In this document: in pieces, positions 13,011-23,453 of the stretch
Numbering within the stretch: the stretch's first letter is position 1
How the letters are laid out: each line of letters opens with the position of its first letter
DNA from: Ptychodera flava
Lineage: Eukaryota > Hemichordata > Enteropneusta > Ptychoderidae
DNA: 64,000 bases
NCBI RefSeq assembly: GCF_041260155.1
Contig: NC_091944.1
Coordinates: 22,493,877-22,557,876, forward strand
Direction: 5' to 3'
Notes under the pieces: generated by a model
The model's input: the letters and a program-made list of their open reading frames with translations, nothing else
The model's database searches: none
Told to the model about the DNA's origin: nothing
Program-made: the position numbers and the translations under genes

Positions 13011-14300
13011 GAGCATACAAAACAAATAAGACTTGTGTACTATCACTTACTCACTCTAGGTATTAGTGCTAATCAAATTGAACCGGTCATGAGGACAGTT
13101 TTGAAGCATTCATCATCACTTGAAACCGAAGTACTCAAACTTGTGAAATTGTCTACAGCTCAGCGAATAAAAATTGAGGCAGGACAGTTAGTTACTTTAC
13201 GTGGCCGGGTAGAATGGTCCGAAAGAGCTGTTAAAAGTGTTGCTTACATGACTGACAAGACGACAAAGGGGCAGCTTGAATTTATTTCACATAAGCTTGT
13301 CTTGTCCCCTAATAATGAAGACAGGGAGAAGGGCTCTCGTACTATTTTCACACTTGGACCAATTGCTGGAGGAAAGGCAGATGACACTTTCATTGATTTG
13401 CGAGACTTATTAACAGAACAACAGAGACTTGGAAAACAGATGGGATTACAAAATGTAGAGGAGACATACAGTGTTATCATCATTAAGGCAAGATTGTCTG
13501 ATAGGGCTGCAACTGAAATGAAGACGACTAAGCTGTGCGAGGTGAAAACTGAGGAACTTGAGCAGCTACTACAACAGTGGGATGACATGAGTCAAGAAGA
13601 AAAAGACGAGAAGATTGTAAAGGCACGTGCATTCACCTGTGGTGCTCACAAGTTGACCAATATGGCAGAGTCAATGAACAAAGCCTCAGCAAAGTTCCTC
13701 TACAGTCAGGATGATGGACAAGTCGAGTGCAGAGGAGTGTATGGAGCAAAGAGGCATATTTATGAGACTGACAAGTTACTTTGTGAGCAGAGCCACAAAG
13801 AATATGCAAAGGGCAAGGATTTTAAAGCATTTTGCCTTGCAGAAGATGTTCACCAGAAGTCAGGGGCACAGCTATTCAAACCAATCGTAGGATCACGCTA
13901 TTTGATCTTCTTCCATAATAGTATACCAACCTACGTGGGTAGAGAATTCATTCAGCTCTATCTCATCGACCTACGGGATGTTAAGGGACATTGGAACAGA
14001 TTTGAAGCAAGTGTATATGAAGGGTACAGTGACCCCAGAATTCTTGCAGAGGAAAGGGCATATGCCATTTTGTACCATGAGGTTTGGTTGACTTTGATGG
14101 TGAAGACAAAATCTGTGCAGAATATGCTCGAAATGAATGATATTTATGATCAAAGTGTACAGAAACTCCAAGAGTGGAGCCAAAATTCTGAAAGTCTGTT
14201 CGAGGGAAGTGAGAGGCTGTCAGAAATGAAATGCATAAAGCCTATATTTTGGAAGTTAGACGACAGGATGAAACTGATGACATGGTTGAAAAGATTCTGA
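13011..14300 (+). pseudogene. C-terminal domain of the coiled-coil gene (second frame)
   Basis: This frame is open from about 12984 and clearly coding from EHTKQIRLVYYHLL onward; the GTG at 13035 is internal rather than a start. Notable motifs are CGAHKLTNMAES (13642-13677), FKPIVGSRYLIFFHN and VGREFIQLYLID, followed by an acidic helical tail. CxxH-type and GxRxxxxFHN-type motifs are reminiscent of domesticated or mobile transposases, but catalytic residues were not identified. The frame leaves the gene at about 14230 and then ends at TGA 14298. Confidence 0.6.
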
Positions 14301-14419
14301 AAGTCTGTTGTGAGGCGGGAGCAACTAAATTAGAACAGCATGCCAGAGAACACCTGCCAGGTGGAGAGTTTATTAACGATACATGTCCTGAACGATACAT
14401 AAAACCATCGCAAAAATGA
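14231..14419 (+). pseudogene. C-terminal tail after a frameshift
   Basis: Overlaps the previous frame by about 70 nt. It gives AYILEVRRQDETDDMVEKIL followed by CCEAGATKLEQHAREHLPGGEF and ends at TGA 14417. The acidic and amphipathic composition continues the previous block naturally, so a one-base-type shift near 14230 splits one original frame. The AYILEV continuation argues against 14231 being a real start. Confidence 0.6.
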
Positions 14420-14447
14420 ATTAATGGTCATTAATTAATTTTTGCGA
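14408..14447 (+). terminator. 18-bp hairpin spanning the stop codon of the coiled-coil gene
   Basis: TCGCAAAAATGAATTAAT (14408-14425), loop GGTC, then an 18-nt arm (14430-14447) that is its reverse complement except for one base. The left arm contains the TGA stop. It may be an mRNA 3'-end structure or the terminal palindrome of a mobile copy. The type chosen here is a guess; only the structure is certain. Confidence 0.4.
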
Positions 14448-14449
14448 TA

Positions 14450-15215
14450 ATTTCATTTAATTTGTCTAAAACCGGGGTCGAATGTATGCATGGTCACCCA
14501 TTCATTCAGTATCTTTCAACATGTCAAACAATATAAGTAGTATCTCGTATCAAACAAAATTCGTGAAAAATGGCTGACTTTGTCCCTTTAAAGAAAGTAC
14601 ATGTAGTAAGAAGATAACATATCAAACGTCTCTAATTTTTCCCAGAATTTTTTCATCCGTTACTTTCTAAATTATTAACTGCGAAGTGCAATGCTCTCCT
14701 ATATCTTCAAATCGCCTGGAATTATACCACCCTATATGGGCCTTTAGGATAGCACTACACAGGCGCAATACACCGACTGTTTACTTAACTTGATGGATAC
14801 ATACTGGCATGTTGTCCAGAGTTGTCCAGGCCACCAAATGACCCCTCCCCCTACTATCGCCAAACGAGCTTGAGGATTCAACAATGTTACTTTGCAAGCT
14901 TTTTAATAAATTTTGAATAATTTCATGGCCATGACGGCCTCCAGAAAATCTGATATTTTTGTATCTCTTTTAGTGTGAGGATTTTCCCTTTTTTCCTTCA
15001 ACATGAAAAGAAGGCGCATCTCTCTTTATTGCCTTTTCTCATAATCTGAATTGATCCATGGTATTCTTATATCAACCAAGAATAAAGATACCTATATACA
15101 CACGATGCCTTATAGCACCCAATTTACTTCTTTAACGGTATTCCGTAAAACAGTTTCTACCATCAGGTCCCTTGTTATGTATCATAACATACATATGTGC
15201 AATGTGCTGGAGGGA
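14450..15215. other. No gene recognised
   Basis: Ordinary AT-rich sequence with short open frames only. No terminal inverted repeat matching the coiled-coil gene's upstream flank was found by eye. Confidence 0.5.
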
Positions 15216-15216
15216 G

Positions 15217-15490
15217 TTCTTTTTAGCTCACATTTGGTATACCAATGTGAGGTAATCGTATAAGCTGAATCAGTTCATTTGCATGCCATTTGCATGTCTG
15301 TATGTATGTATGTATGTATGTATGTATGTATGTATGTCCGTCCACGTCAAAAACAGCTAAACCGCAGCACCTACTGTCTTAGTATTTGGTGTACAGGTGC
15401 ACCTAGGGGTGGAGATGTGAATTTGTCCAAATGAACATGTCAGTGCCAAAAATATGCAAATGAGGAGAAAAAAGGAAAAACCCTGCAAAT
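15217..15490 (+). repeat. Dispersed repeat R2 with palindromic head and TATG microsatellite
   Basis: It begins TTTTAGCTCACATTTGG and contains a near-palindrome centred near 15240 (CTCACATTTGGTAT / ACCAATGTGAG). A (TATG)n run follows at 15297-15337, then TGTCCGTCC and a block containing CTTAGTATTTGGTGTACAGG. The same order occurs in reverse complement at 32640-33030. It leads directly into the 147-bp tandem array, so head and array may form one repeat unit. Confidence 0.65.
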
Positions 15491-18440
15491 TGCTAAAACT
15501 CTGTAACCGTTGGTCAGATTGGGTTGAAACTTGGTGTTCAGATTCCTTTAGGCATTCTAAATTAGGTGTTAAAAATTTGGGATGAAATTTGCATGTTTCT
15601 ATTTTTAGGGTAATTTTTCAGTTTTTAGTCAAAAAATGTTTTCTCTGAAACCACTCATCTGATTGCTTTGAAAGTTGGTATACATGTTCCTCAGGATGAC
15701 CTCAGTCAAGCGTACACAAATTGAATTGAAATTTTAATATTTGTAATTTTGGGGCAATTTTCCAAATTTTTATTGAAAAATTACTAATCTGATAGCTTTG
15801 ATATTTGGTATAAAAGTTCCTAAGGTTGATCAAAATCAGTTTCATGAATATCCTGAAGATATCTTGAATTTTGTATTTTTGCTGAATTTTTTGGTTACTT
15901 TTCTCATTTTAAGTAAAATTTCTTCTTCTCTGAAACCGCTAGCCCAATTGCTCTCAAATTTGGATTGGGTGTTTGCAAGGATGTTACCCTTCTAATTGTT
16001 GAAATTACGACAAAATTGGAAATATTACTGTTTTGGGGCAATTTTTGTCATTTTTGGTCAAAAAATCTTAAAAGATATATTCTTTTTAAAGCCCCTGGAC
16101 AGACAGCTTTTATATTTGGTGAACAGATGTCCAGAGATGACAATAGTTAGATATGTGGAAATTGTCCTGAAATATACAAATTTGTATTTTTAAGACAATT
16201 TTGTTAGTTTTGGTCAAGAAAACGTGTTATCAAAATTACTTGTCTGATAGCTTTGTAATTTGGTACAAAAGTCCTGAGGGATGTTATGAGATAAATTTTC
16301 TGCTCAAAGTGTTGGGAAACCCCCAAATTTTTATATTTTAGGTAATTTTCTTTTGTGACCTTCAATGACCTACACCAACCCAGGATATGTTGTGAGAGAG
16401 TTTTGAAGGCTGTGAACATAATTTTGTTATATTTAATATCAATTTGTAGTAAAATTTGATCCAGAAAACAAAGCTGAGGTAAATTTTTTCATTGCGAACC
16501 AATTTTTGCAACTTTTGCATGTAAGACACACCAGAACTGATGAGAAATTTGGATCCAGGATGATTCCAGATGTCGTAATCCTCCCCCCCCCCCCCAGTGG
16601 AAGGCATTTCACTATCTGTAACTGATTTTAGTGCTGTTTACATTCGAACATCCCCAAGGTTGTAAATACATTTCCTGCCATGCCAGCTGGTCTTATGTAA
16701 GGGATTAAACATTTGATATTCAGGAAGGGGTAGGGGCTAGAAGATTGATGAGGTAGCGTTACTTTTTACCAGATCTCTTGAACATTTTTTCCCACTCTTT
16801 ATTTTTTCCCCACTCTCCCACCTTTTCTTTTTGTCAAGCTTCTCTGGCTAATTTTTTTGTTGACATTTGCTTATGTATGTAGGATCTGCTTGTCCCATTG
16901 CTATAGAAGTTGATATGCATGTTCCTAAAGTTGACCTCCAGTACCTAGGTTGTAGACCTTATTTGCTTTTTAGGTCCGCTGTCAGCGACGCGGAGCTTAT
17001 CAAATATGTTGATTTTCCGTCGTCGTCCGTCGTCGTCGTCCATCGTCATCGTCGTCCATCGTCGTCCGTCAACAATTGCCTTCTCCTCTGAAACTGCACG
17101 TCCAATTGCTTTGAAATTTTATATGCAGTTCACTTTGGGTGACCTCAATTCAGTTTCTTCAAATCATGGTGAAATTTGCATATTTGTATTTTTTGGGCAT
17201 TTTTTGGTGTTTTTGGTAAAAAAATCTTCTACTCTGAAACTGCCTGTCCGATTGCTTTGAAATTTGATATGCAGTTTACTTAGGGTGACTTCAGTCAGAT
17301 TTGTTCAAATCGTGGTGAAATTTGCATATTTGTATTTTTAAGGCAATTTTTGTCATTTTTGGTAAAAAAATCTTTAAAAATCTTCTTCTTCAAAACTACC
17401 GGTCAGATAGCTTTGATATTTGGTACATATGTCCCAAGGGATGATCTTTTTCAGATTTGTTCAAATTGTGCAGAAATATGCAAATTTTCATTTTTAAGGC
17501 AATTTTTTCCATTTTTGGTCAAAAAATGTATTTCTCAAAAAGTACTGGTCTGATAGTTTTGAAATTCGGTATTGAGGTTTCTATAGATGAACTAAGTAAT
17601 ATATATTGAATTTCTGATGAAATCTGTAATTTTGTATTTTTGGGGCAATTTTTGCCATTTTTGGTCAAAAAATGTGTATTTTCAAAACTACTCATATGAT
17701 AGCTTTGCAATTTTGTATACACGTTCCTACAGATCAACTTAATAATATTAGTTGAAATTATGATGAAATCTGCAATTTTGTAATTTTGGGCAATTTTTGC
17801 CATTTTTGGTCAAAAAATGTGTTTCTCAAAAAGTACTGGTCTGAAAGCTTTGAAATTTGGTATACAGGTTTCTACAGATGAGCTAAGTAATATATATTGA
17901 ATTTCTGATGAAATCTGTAATTAGGGCAATTTTAGCAATTTTTGGTCAAAAAATGTGTTACTCAAAAAGTACTCATCTGATAGCTTTCAAATTTGGTATA
18001 CAGATTTCTAGATGAACTTAATAGATGAACTTAATGATATTTATTGAAATTATGATGAAATCTGCAATTTTGAATTTTTGGGGCAATTTTAGCCATTTTT
18101 GGTCAGAACATATGTTTCTCAAAAAGTACTGGTCTACCAGCTTTGAAATTTGGTATACAGGTTTCTATAGATGAACTAAATTTGATCTTTGGAAATTATG
18201 ATGAAATCTGCAATTTTTTAGGGGGGGGACAATTGTTGCCATTTTTGGTCAGAAAATTTTATTCTCAAAAAACTACTCATCAGATAGCTTTGGTTGACAT
18301 GTTCTTAGGGATGATCCGATGTGATATATTCAGAGTATGATGAAATCTTCAATTGTGTATTTTTGCAGCTATTTTAGCCACTTTTTTCTGGCCACTGCAT
18401 TGAGCTATCAAAGATTTCCACCTTCTTTATCAACATGTGT
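15490..18440 (+). repeat. Diverged tandem array, about 147-bp period (family T1)
   Basis: A recurring unit contains the phrases TTGGTCAAAAAATG, CTGATAGCTTTGAAATTTGG, TATACAGG, ATGAAATCTGCAATTTTG and GGGCAATTTT. The GCTTTGAAATTTGG anchor recurs near 15524, 15667, 15797, 15952, 16107, 16251, 17109, 17255, 17411, 17557, 17703, 17847, 17984, 18141 and 18288. Most intervals are 137-157 bp. The array is interrupted at about 16300-16900. Short open frames across it are repeat translation. Confidence 0.8.
17010..17072 (+). repeat. (GTC)n-type simple repeat within the array
   Basis: Imperfect CGTCGTC/CCATCGTC triplet run following TTTTTAGGTCCGCTG at 16967. It probably marks a second head of the R2-type repeat inside the array. 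Confidence 0.6.
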
Positions 18441-20242
18441 CAAAAATAGTTATTCTCTACATAACCACAGCGGAGCTATATCGGCCGCTAGGTCGCTTGT
18501 GTCATTCCTGTTTTTCTGGTTTAAATATTTCTTGAATTTACCAATTCAAACCGAATGTGAGCACACTGTCCTTGACGGTATTTTTTAATTCATCCGTCCA
18601 TACCCTTCATGACAGCCATTTGCAAAATTTTAGTGTATTGGTCTTATAGACCTACGTACCCCATTTCAAAAATGGGGTAGGCAGGTTATAGGTAGATGGA
18701 TATATATTTTTCTCTTCAACTTTTTTTGAAATTTTCGACGTTTGTTTCCATGCCGACAAGACAAAATTATATCTAGATGCACGTGACATATCCGGGTTTA
18801 AATTGGTACTGACGCACTTAGTGGCGAATCTTGGCCAGCAAGGCTAGTATTCCGATTTTGAAGGGGTGTTAGGAAGAATGGAAGCAGCCAGTACTATTAA
18901 GCTGAGACGATAAGTTATTCGTACTAGAGACTACAGTAGACTAGAAAGCTAAAGACTGACCAGTACACATAAATAATAACGAATAGCTCATGAATAATGG
19001 TAGATATACAGCATGTCACAATTTACTTCAGCGAAATTTCGTTTTATTTATTATTTTGCAAAGTCTAAAATATATGGATACTTTTCTCATCATCCTTGCA
19101 TTGAATACGTTGTATATTCTTTTCTAGCCACACACACACACAAAAAAAACAATATGCCCAATGTTGATGGTTTTTTCGGCGCCCATATACAAATGTATTG
19201 AGAGTGGCCCACGTAAGTGATTCTGTGATTTTAACAGGAACTACATAAAGTACGTCACAATATCGTGATGTTAGTTACTAAATACTTGAAAAATAATTAT
19301 CGTAAGTTTCTATCATGATTGGGATGAAGAACATAAACTTGTATGTGCACGTGGTGTTGAAGAAAGGCACTGCATGTTTCGCTTGTTGATTGGAATAGCG
19401 ATGTTTCGCATACATGGGAATTGAACAAATTTAAACAAAGTTAGTAGTCATATTATTTAAGGATAATCTTGACCAACATTTGATTCATACAAATATATTA
19501 CAATGCTTTGAAAAATCCAAGTATATTCAAAAGACACTATTTCCCTGTATCAGATGGAATAATGATTCAATATGGTAGACGAAGTCGACTTTGTTGATGG
19601 AAAAATTATAAACATAATGCAACAATCAAAAGTTAAGCTTACATAGGTCTTCCTCGATATTTACGCAAAATTTGAATCGTGATAGGAAATAGTGTAAAAA
19701 AGTCACCATGGGAAGACGATGTATGTTCCAGTATTTATATCATAAAGTACTTTCTTGGATAGTTTTTTTCCAATTTATTTAAACCGGTGTACTATAGCGC
19801 TGTTCACGGTTACAGGTTTGTTTCTAAATATAGCTGTACGCGCGCGACATCGCACACGCAGCTTGAAATGCGGACAAATTTTATCAATGTTGCATACATG
19901 GCCGTTTTTGCAGCTAATACTCAGAGTCGTGAATATGTTTTTTAGTATTCATTGTTACACTAGCAGTCACCCACTGAGATGTATTTTCGTCGTTCTTGCA
20001 TGCGTAATTTTCAAAAGCGTTATCTGAAAATGCGGACAAATATTTATTTTTGCATATTAATTAGAGAACAGTGACGTAAACTGTGAACGGCCCTATTAAG
20101 TCAAAAAATGGTATTCCCGTGGCTAGGTGTGCATCCGCCCGCGGCCCGGCAGCGCAATGAATGCAGTAGGCCTACTCCGTAGAGAAAGAATGTAAAACAA
20201 ATATAAGCTCAGTGAATATGTACGCATGCTCGGAGCTACATT
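18441..20242. other. No gene recognised
   Basis: No exon recognised. A 10-bp hairpin TACCCCATTT / AAATGGGGTA with a 3-nt loop lies at 18657-18679. A sequence with CGGAGCTATATCGGCCG at 18470 resembles the edges of the R2/T1 repeat. Confidence 0.5.
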
Positions 20243-20400
20243 TTAAGGTAGAACGCTCCTCGGGGACAGATATTCGGCCTCTCCAACTTTTACAATCTTT
20301 TCTGATATACCACTTGTGAGGGCTCATTTTAAAGCTCATGGTGTAAGAATACCACTTATTTTCGCCGCACAACTGTAAAGATGACGGCAATCTTAACACT
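20243..20400 (+). repeat. Dispersed repeat R3, copy (GCTCCTCGGGGAC type)
   Basis: The block AGAACGCTCCTCGGGGACA followed by TGATATACCACTTGTGAG aligns with 46550-46650 (AGAATGCGCCTCGGGACA, TGATCTACCACTTGCTAG). Related ends occur in the inverted-repeat elements at 35025-35336 and 38086-38413. Non-coding. Confidence 0.55.
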
Positions 20401-20732
20401 TTATCATATACCCATGCCCATATTGCTACATCCTAGTGACGTTCAACGTAAAATATCAGCCGTGACATTTCACGGTAAACGTCGAGATATGCACGATGAA
20501 TCGAACGTCATCAGTTTTAGAGTTTTACCGAACTACATTAGCAGTTTGTTGGTAAACAACGTAAACAACAAAATGGCTGCCGCTCCCCGCCTGCGAAGCG
20601 ATGTCGCCGACTTAAAAACTTGAAGGGCTTTGAGGAACACGGGTATTTCTGGTTGCAAAATACGGATAGATTTAGGCCTAAAGCTGAGCAGTTTTTGATC
20701 GGTTACAGTTGTAATAGCATATTGCACCTTAA

Positions 20733-22465
20733 AGTGGCACTCACACTTGGTAACATTTTTAAAGCATATTTTTTTAATGCCAACGGTCGATGTTTGACGA
20801 GGCGACTGCGCGCGGATCGCGAGATATCGATAAAAACATGTCTTCAAAAGAGTGAAAGTTTGAATTCCGGTGGCCCACCTAAATTCAGCTTCCAAACATC
20901 GAACGTTCGGCACTGGGGCCAGTGTCAACTAAGCTATGGAGTACGAGTCTACGCTGACGCTGCTGTACGCCACAGTACCACTGGCGTCGGTGATTGAAGC
21001 GCAGTGGGACAGCAGCGCGGCGTGGATATTCCGAACCAAGCTAGAGGGTCTCCGAATCGTTGACCGCGCGCCCCCACCAATCTCTGCTGCAGGCAAATTT
21101 AAATATTCCAAACTCGGACTTCTTTCAGTCCTGCGCGCGCCCAACTGGCTAAATAAACGTGGCGGAAATATTAAACGGATAGAAGCAATCCAGCTAGAGA
21201 TCGCACTTTCCGCACACTGGCAAAAATAATACATTATACACTAATAAATTTAATAAATTATTTGCTAAAACTTTGGCAATCGTGTCTGCAAAGCTGACAG
21301 CCGTTGAAGCATACATTTTGAATCATCAATTTACATCCCTGTAACCTAGAGCAAGGTCTATGTTTTGCAAGTGTTCACGGAATCGAGTATCGATATTGAA
21401 ACTAGTGTACTATTCTTTTATCTAATTTTTTTTGGTTCGAAGTGTTATATATAAAAAAGACAGAAAATGTATATCATGGAAAACGCGCAATACCCAAAAA
21501 GTTGGTGAAAACCGTCGCCTGTGGCAGAGATTAGTGTGGCTACTGCTGAGACTCCCTAGCTAGGTTACAATTTTCCACGCCGCTACAATCTCTGTCCGGA
21601 GATTGGGCCTGTGGGAGAAAGCTGAGTCTTACTGACTAGGCGTATAAATTATACGGCTAGTTTTCAATCGGATTCGAACCCACAACATACGGCATCAGTC
21701 GCCTAGCTGAGAGGCCATAGACAGAACCGCTCGGCTAAATCTCCACTCCCAAAAAGAGTGGTTCAATAGCCGGCTAAGTTGTTACATTTTTCTGACTGAG
21801 ACCGCTCAACACGTTGTAGAGTTCGTGAAGCACTCACGCACGCATGCTCACTATCATACATCGCACATACACACTTTATCGAAGCGAAGAAAAACAATTT
21901 TTGCTGATTCCACCAGAATTGGCAAAGGTGACTAGCACAGTTACGCATGTTACGTGCGGTTGATACATAGCGGCCGCCGCGTGATATGCATAGACGCATG
22001 CCACGCGCGCGGCGTACTGTGTGGCAGACGACAAAATGTAGTCATCGGAGGCGGCTAATATTTGACATGTAAAAACTGATGTTTATGTGGTATTGGTTAA
22101 AAATATAATAAAACCGATTTAGAATAATGAAAAAGACAAAAACTAAGGAGAAGTTTTTAAAAACTTACCTGAGGTAAAGGCATAATGCTGTATATAAAGT
22201 CTTTGCAGTTGGAAGTAAATTAATTGCGTCGTTCGAACTTATTGTAGACTCCCTAGAATATCGTCAATAAGCACAACAACAAACCTTCGGGGGATTTCGA
22301 GTCAAAATTAGAACAATCGTAAAACTTCGGGATGTGAAAAATACGCTCTAGAAATGACATGTTTTTATCGATATCTCGCGATCCGCGCGCAGTCGCCAAG
22401 TCAAATATCGACCGTTGGCATTAAAAGAATGTGTTTTAAAAATGTTACAAAGTGGGAGTGCCTCT
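20733..22465. mobile_element. Kolobok-like element, copy 1 (TTAA target site)
   Basis: The ends are AGTGGCACTCACACTTGGTA (20733) and, at the other side, GGGAGTGCCTCT (ending 22465), both adjoining TTAA (20729-20732 and 22466-22469). The inverted termini continue for well over 100 bp through AATGCCAACGGTCGAT and GATCGCGAGATATCGATA. The second copy is at 27917-28789 in the opposite orientation. TTAA duplication with termini starting AG suits Kolobok better than piggyBac; this is inference. A tRNA-derived SINE lies inside. No intact transposase was found. Confidence 0.8.
21660..21745 (-). repeat. tRNA-derived SINE head within the Kolobok-like element
   Basis: On the minus strand a tRNA-like block starts GGAGATTTAGCCGAGCGG. 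The A box TAGCCGAGCGGTT is at 21725-21737 and the B box GGTTCGAATCC at 21670-21680. The arms look like a Leu/Ser-type tRNA with a long variable region. It is absent from the other Kolobok-like copy, where the equivalent sequence is shorter, so it is a later insertion rather than a functional tRNA gene. A functional tRNA is not excluded. Confidence 0.6.
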
Positions 22466-22722
22466 TTAAAATGTTCCTTCTGTATGACGATTTTTGTATC
22501 CCCGTGTCTTTCTTCTTGGGTTTCATTGAGATATGGACGACTTGCAGCGATATCGCGCATGATGTTGACATCTTCGTCGTATACTTTATGAATGAAGCCT
22601 GTTCACATAAACATTCTGATATTTATGCCCAAGGCGTAATAAAGTAAAGCCTCAAAATTAAAGGTTTTTCGTTCTATTAGTAAAAATTCCCTAAAATTAT
22701 GGGCATGGGTATATGACAAATC

Positions 22723-22874
22723 GGTTATTACCCAATATCGCCTGTTCCTTGTGTCGTATCAGCATTCGTGTCATTTGTGCTGCGTCAGACACTCGACTTC
22801 GTCTCGTGTCTGACGCAGCACAAATGACACTCATGCTGATACGACACAGGAACAGGCGATATTGGGTAATAACC
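22723..22874. repeat. 152-bp near-perfect palindrome
   Basis: Two arms of about 72 nt meet near 22798 (around CACTCGACTTCGTCTCGTGT). The left arm starts GGTTATTACCCAATATCG and the right arm ends CGATATTGGGTAATAACC; only a few mismatches were seen. No flanking direct repeat was found. A transcript would fold into a long hairpin. Confidence 0.8.
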
Positions 22875-23453
22875 TCTAAATATTTGCATGACGTAATTGA
22901 TGAATATGGTAAGTATGCAAGCGACAGAACCATTCATGACTGTAGAAATCCTAAAATTCATAGTGGCTTCATTAATCCCATGAGCACTGTAATTTCCCCC
23001 CAAAAAATATCAGGGCAACATTTTACCAATTTTTATGAATTTTTCTTTAATTTTTTCCATGATTTTAGACTAAATGGATATAAATTTTCATGGGCTACAC
23101 TTTTTGACTAAAATTGTGGGAAAAATCAGAAAAAATTGTCTACATCTGAAACAAATTGTTACCGTTATATTGTATAAAGGCAACAAAAATCAACTTTGGC
23201 ACTCAAAGGGTTAAAATTGGAATATGTTACTTTCCTAATCGTGACGTGACGGCTTAGGCTTGGAGTCAAACACATATTACCATAATGCGTAGGATTTGTT
23301 ATTGAACACAGTCCCTTCAAATATTGAACTAATCCTCCATTGTACGTAAATGTAACAGCATTAATTTAAATACTTTTACATCGTCATCGGTACAAAGTAC
23401 ACTAATATTATCTTTTTGATGTTTCTATAATCTACAGTGCGGGTTTCTATAAT
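22875..23453. other. Intergenic, 3' flank of the acyl-CoA synthetase gene
   Basis: AT-rich. A 16-bp direct repeat GTTTCTATAATCTACA occurs at about 23421 and 23443, the second copy overlapping the stop codon region of the minus-strand gene. No clear polyadenylation signal could be singled out. Confidence 0.5.

Larger units (their letters stand above)
9320..14419 (+). pseudogene. Two-exon coiled-coil gene of unknown family, broken by frameshifts
   Basis: The best model starts at ATG 9320, with an in-frame TGA six bases upstream. Exon 1 is 9320-9438 with donor GTAAGT at 9439; the acceptor at 11810-11811 follows a strong pyrimidine tract. The junction keeps frame (exon 1 ends two bases into a codon). 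Exon 2 runs to TGA 14417-14419, giving roughly 900 residues if all frames are joined. The coding part changes frame between about 12860 and 13010 (apparently three shifts) and again near 14230. Layout: N-terminal unique region, a PPAY-containing linker, about 250 residues of charged coiled coil, then a C-terminal region with CGAHKLTN, GSRYLIFFHN and HLPGGEF. These C-terminal motifs recall transposase-like proteins of aquatic invertebrates, but that is only an impression. It is either a decayed copy of a repeated gene or an intact gene with indel errors in purine runs. Confidence 0.7.

Noticed and set aside
20929..21234. Overlapping 97-101-codon frames on both strands
   Set aside because: They lie inside the Kolobok-like element, are open in both directions only because of composition, and are not kept in the second copy.
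21660..21745. Functional tRNA gene on the minus strand
   Set aside because: A and B boxes are present, but the acceptor stem does not close well and the segment sits inside a transposon copy; called a SINE head instead.
22723..22874. Rho-independent terminator or microRNA precursor
   Set aside because: Far too long and too perfect for either, and terminators of that type are bacterial; reported only as a palindrome.
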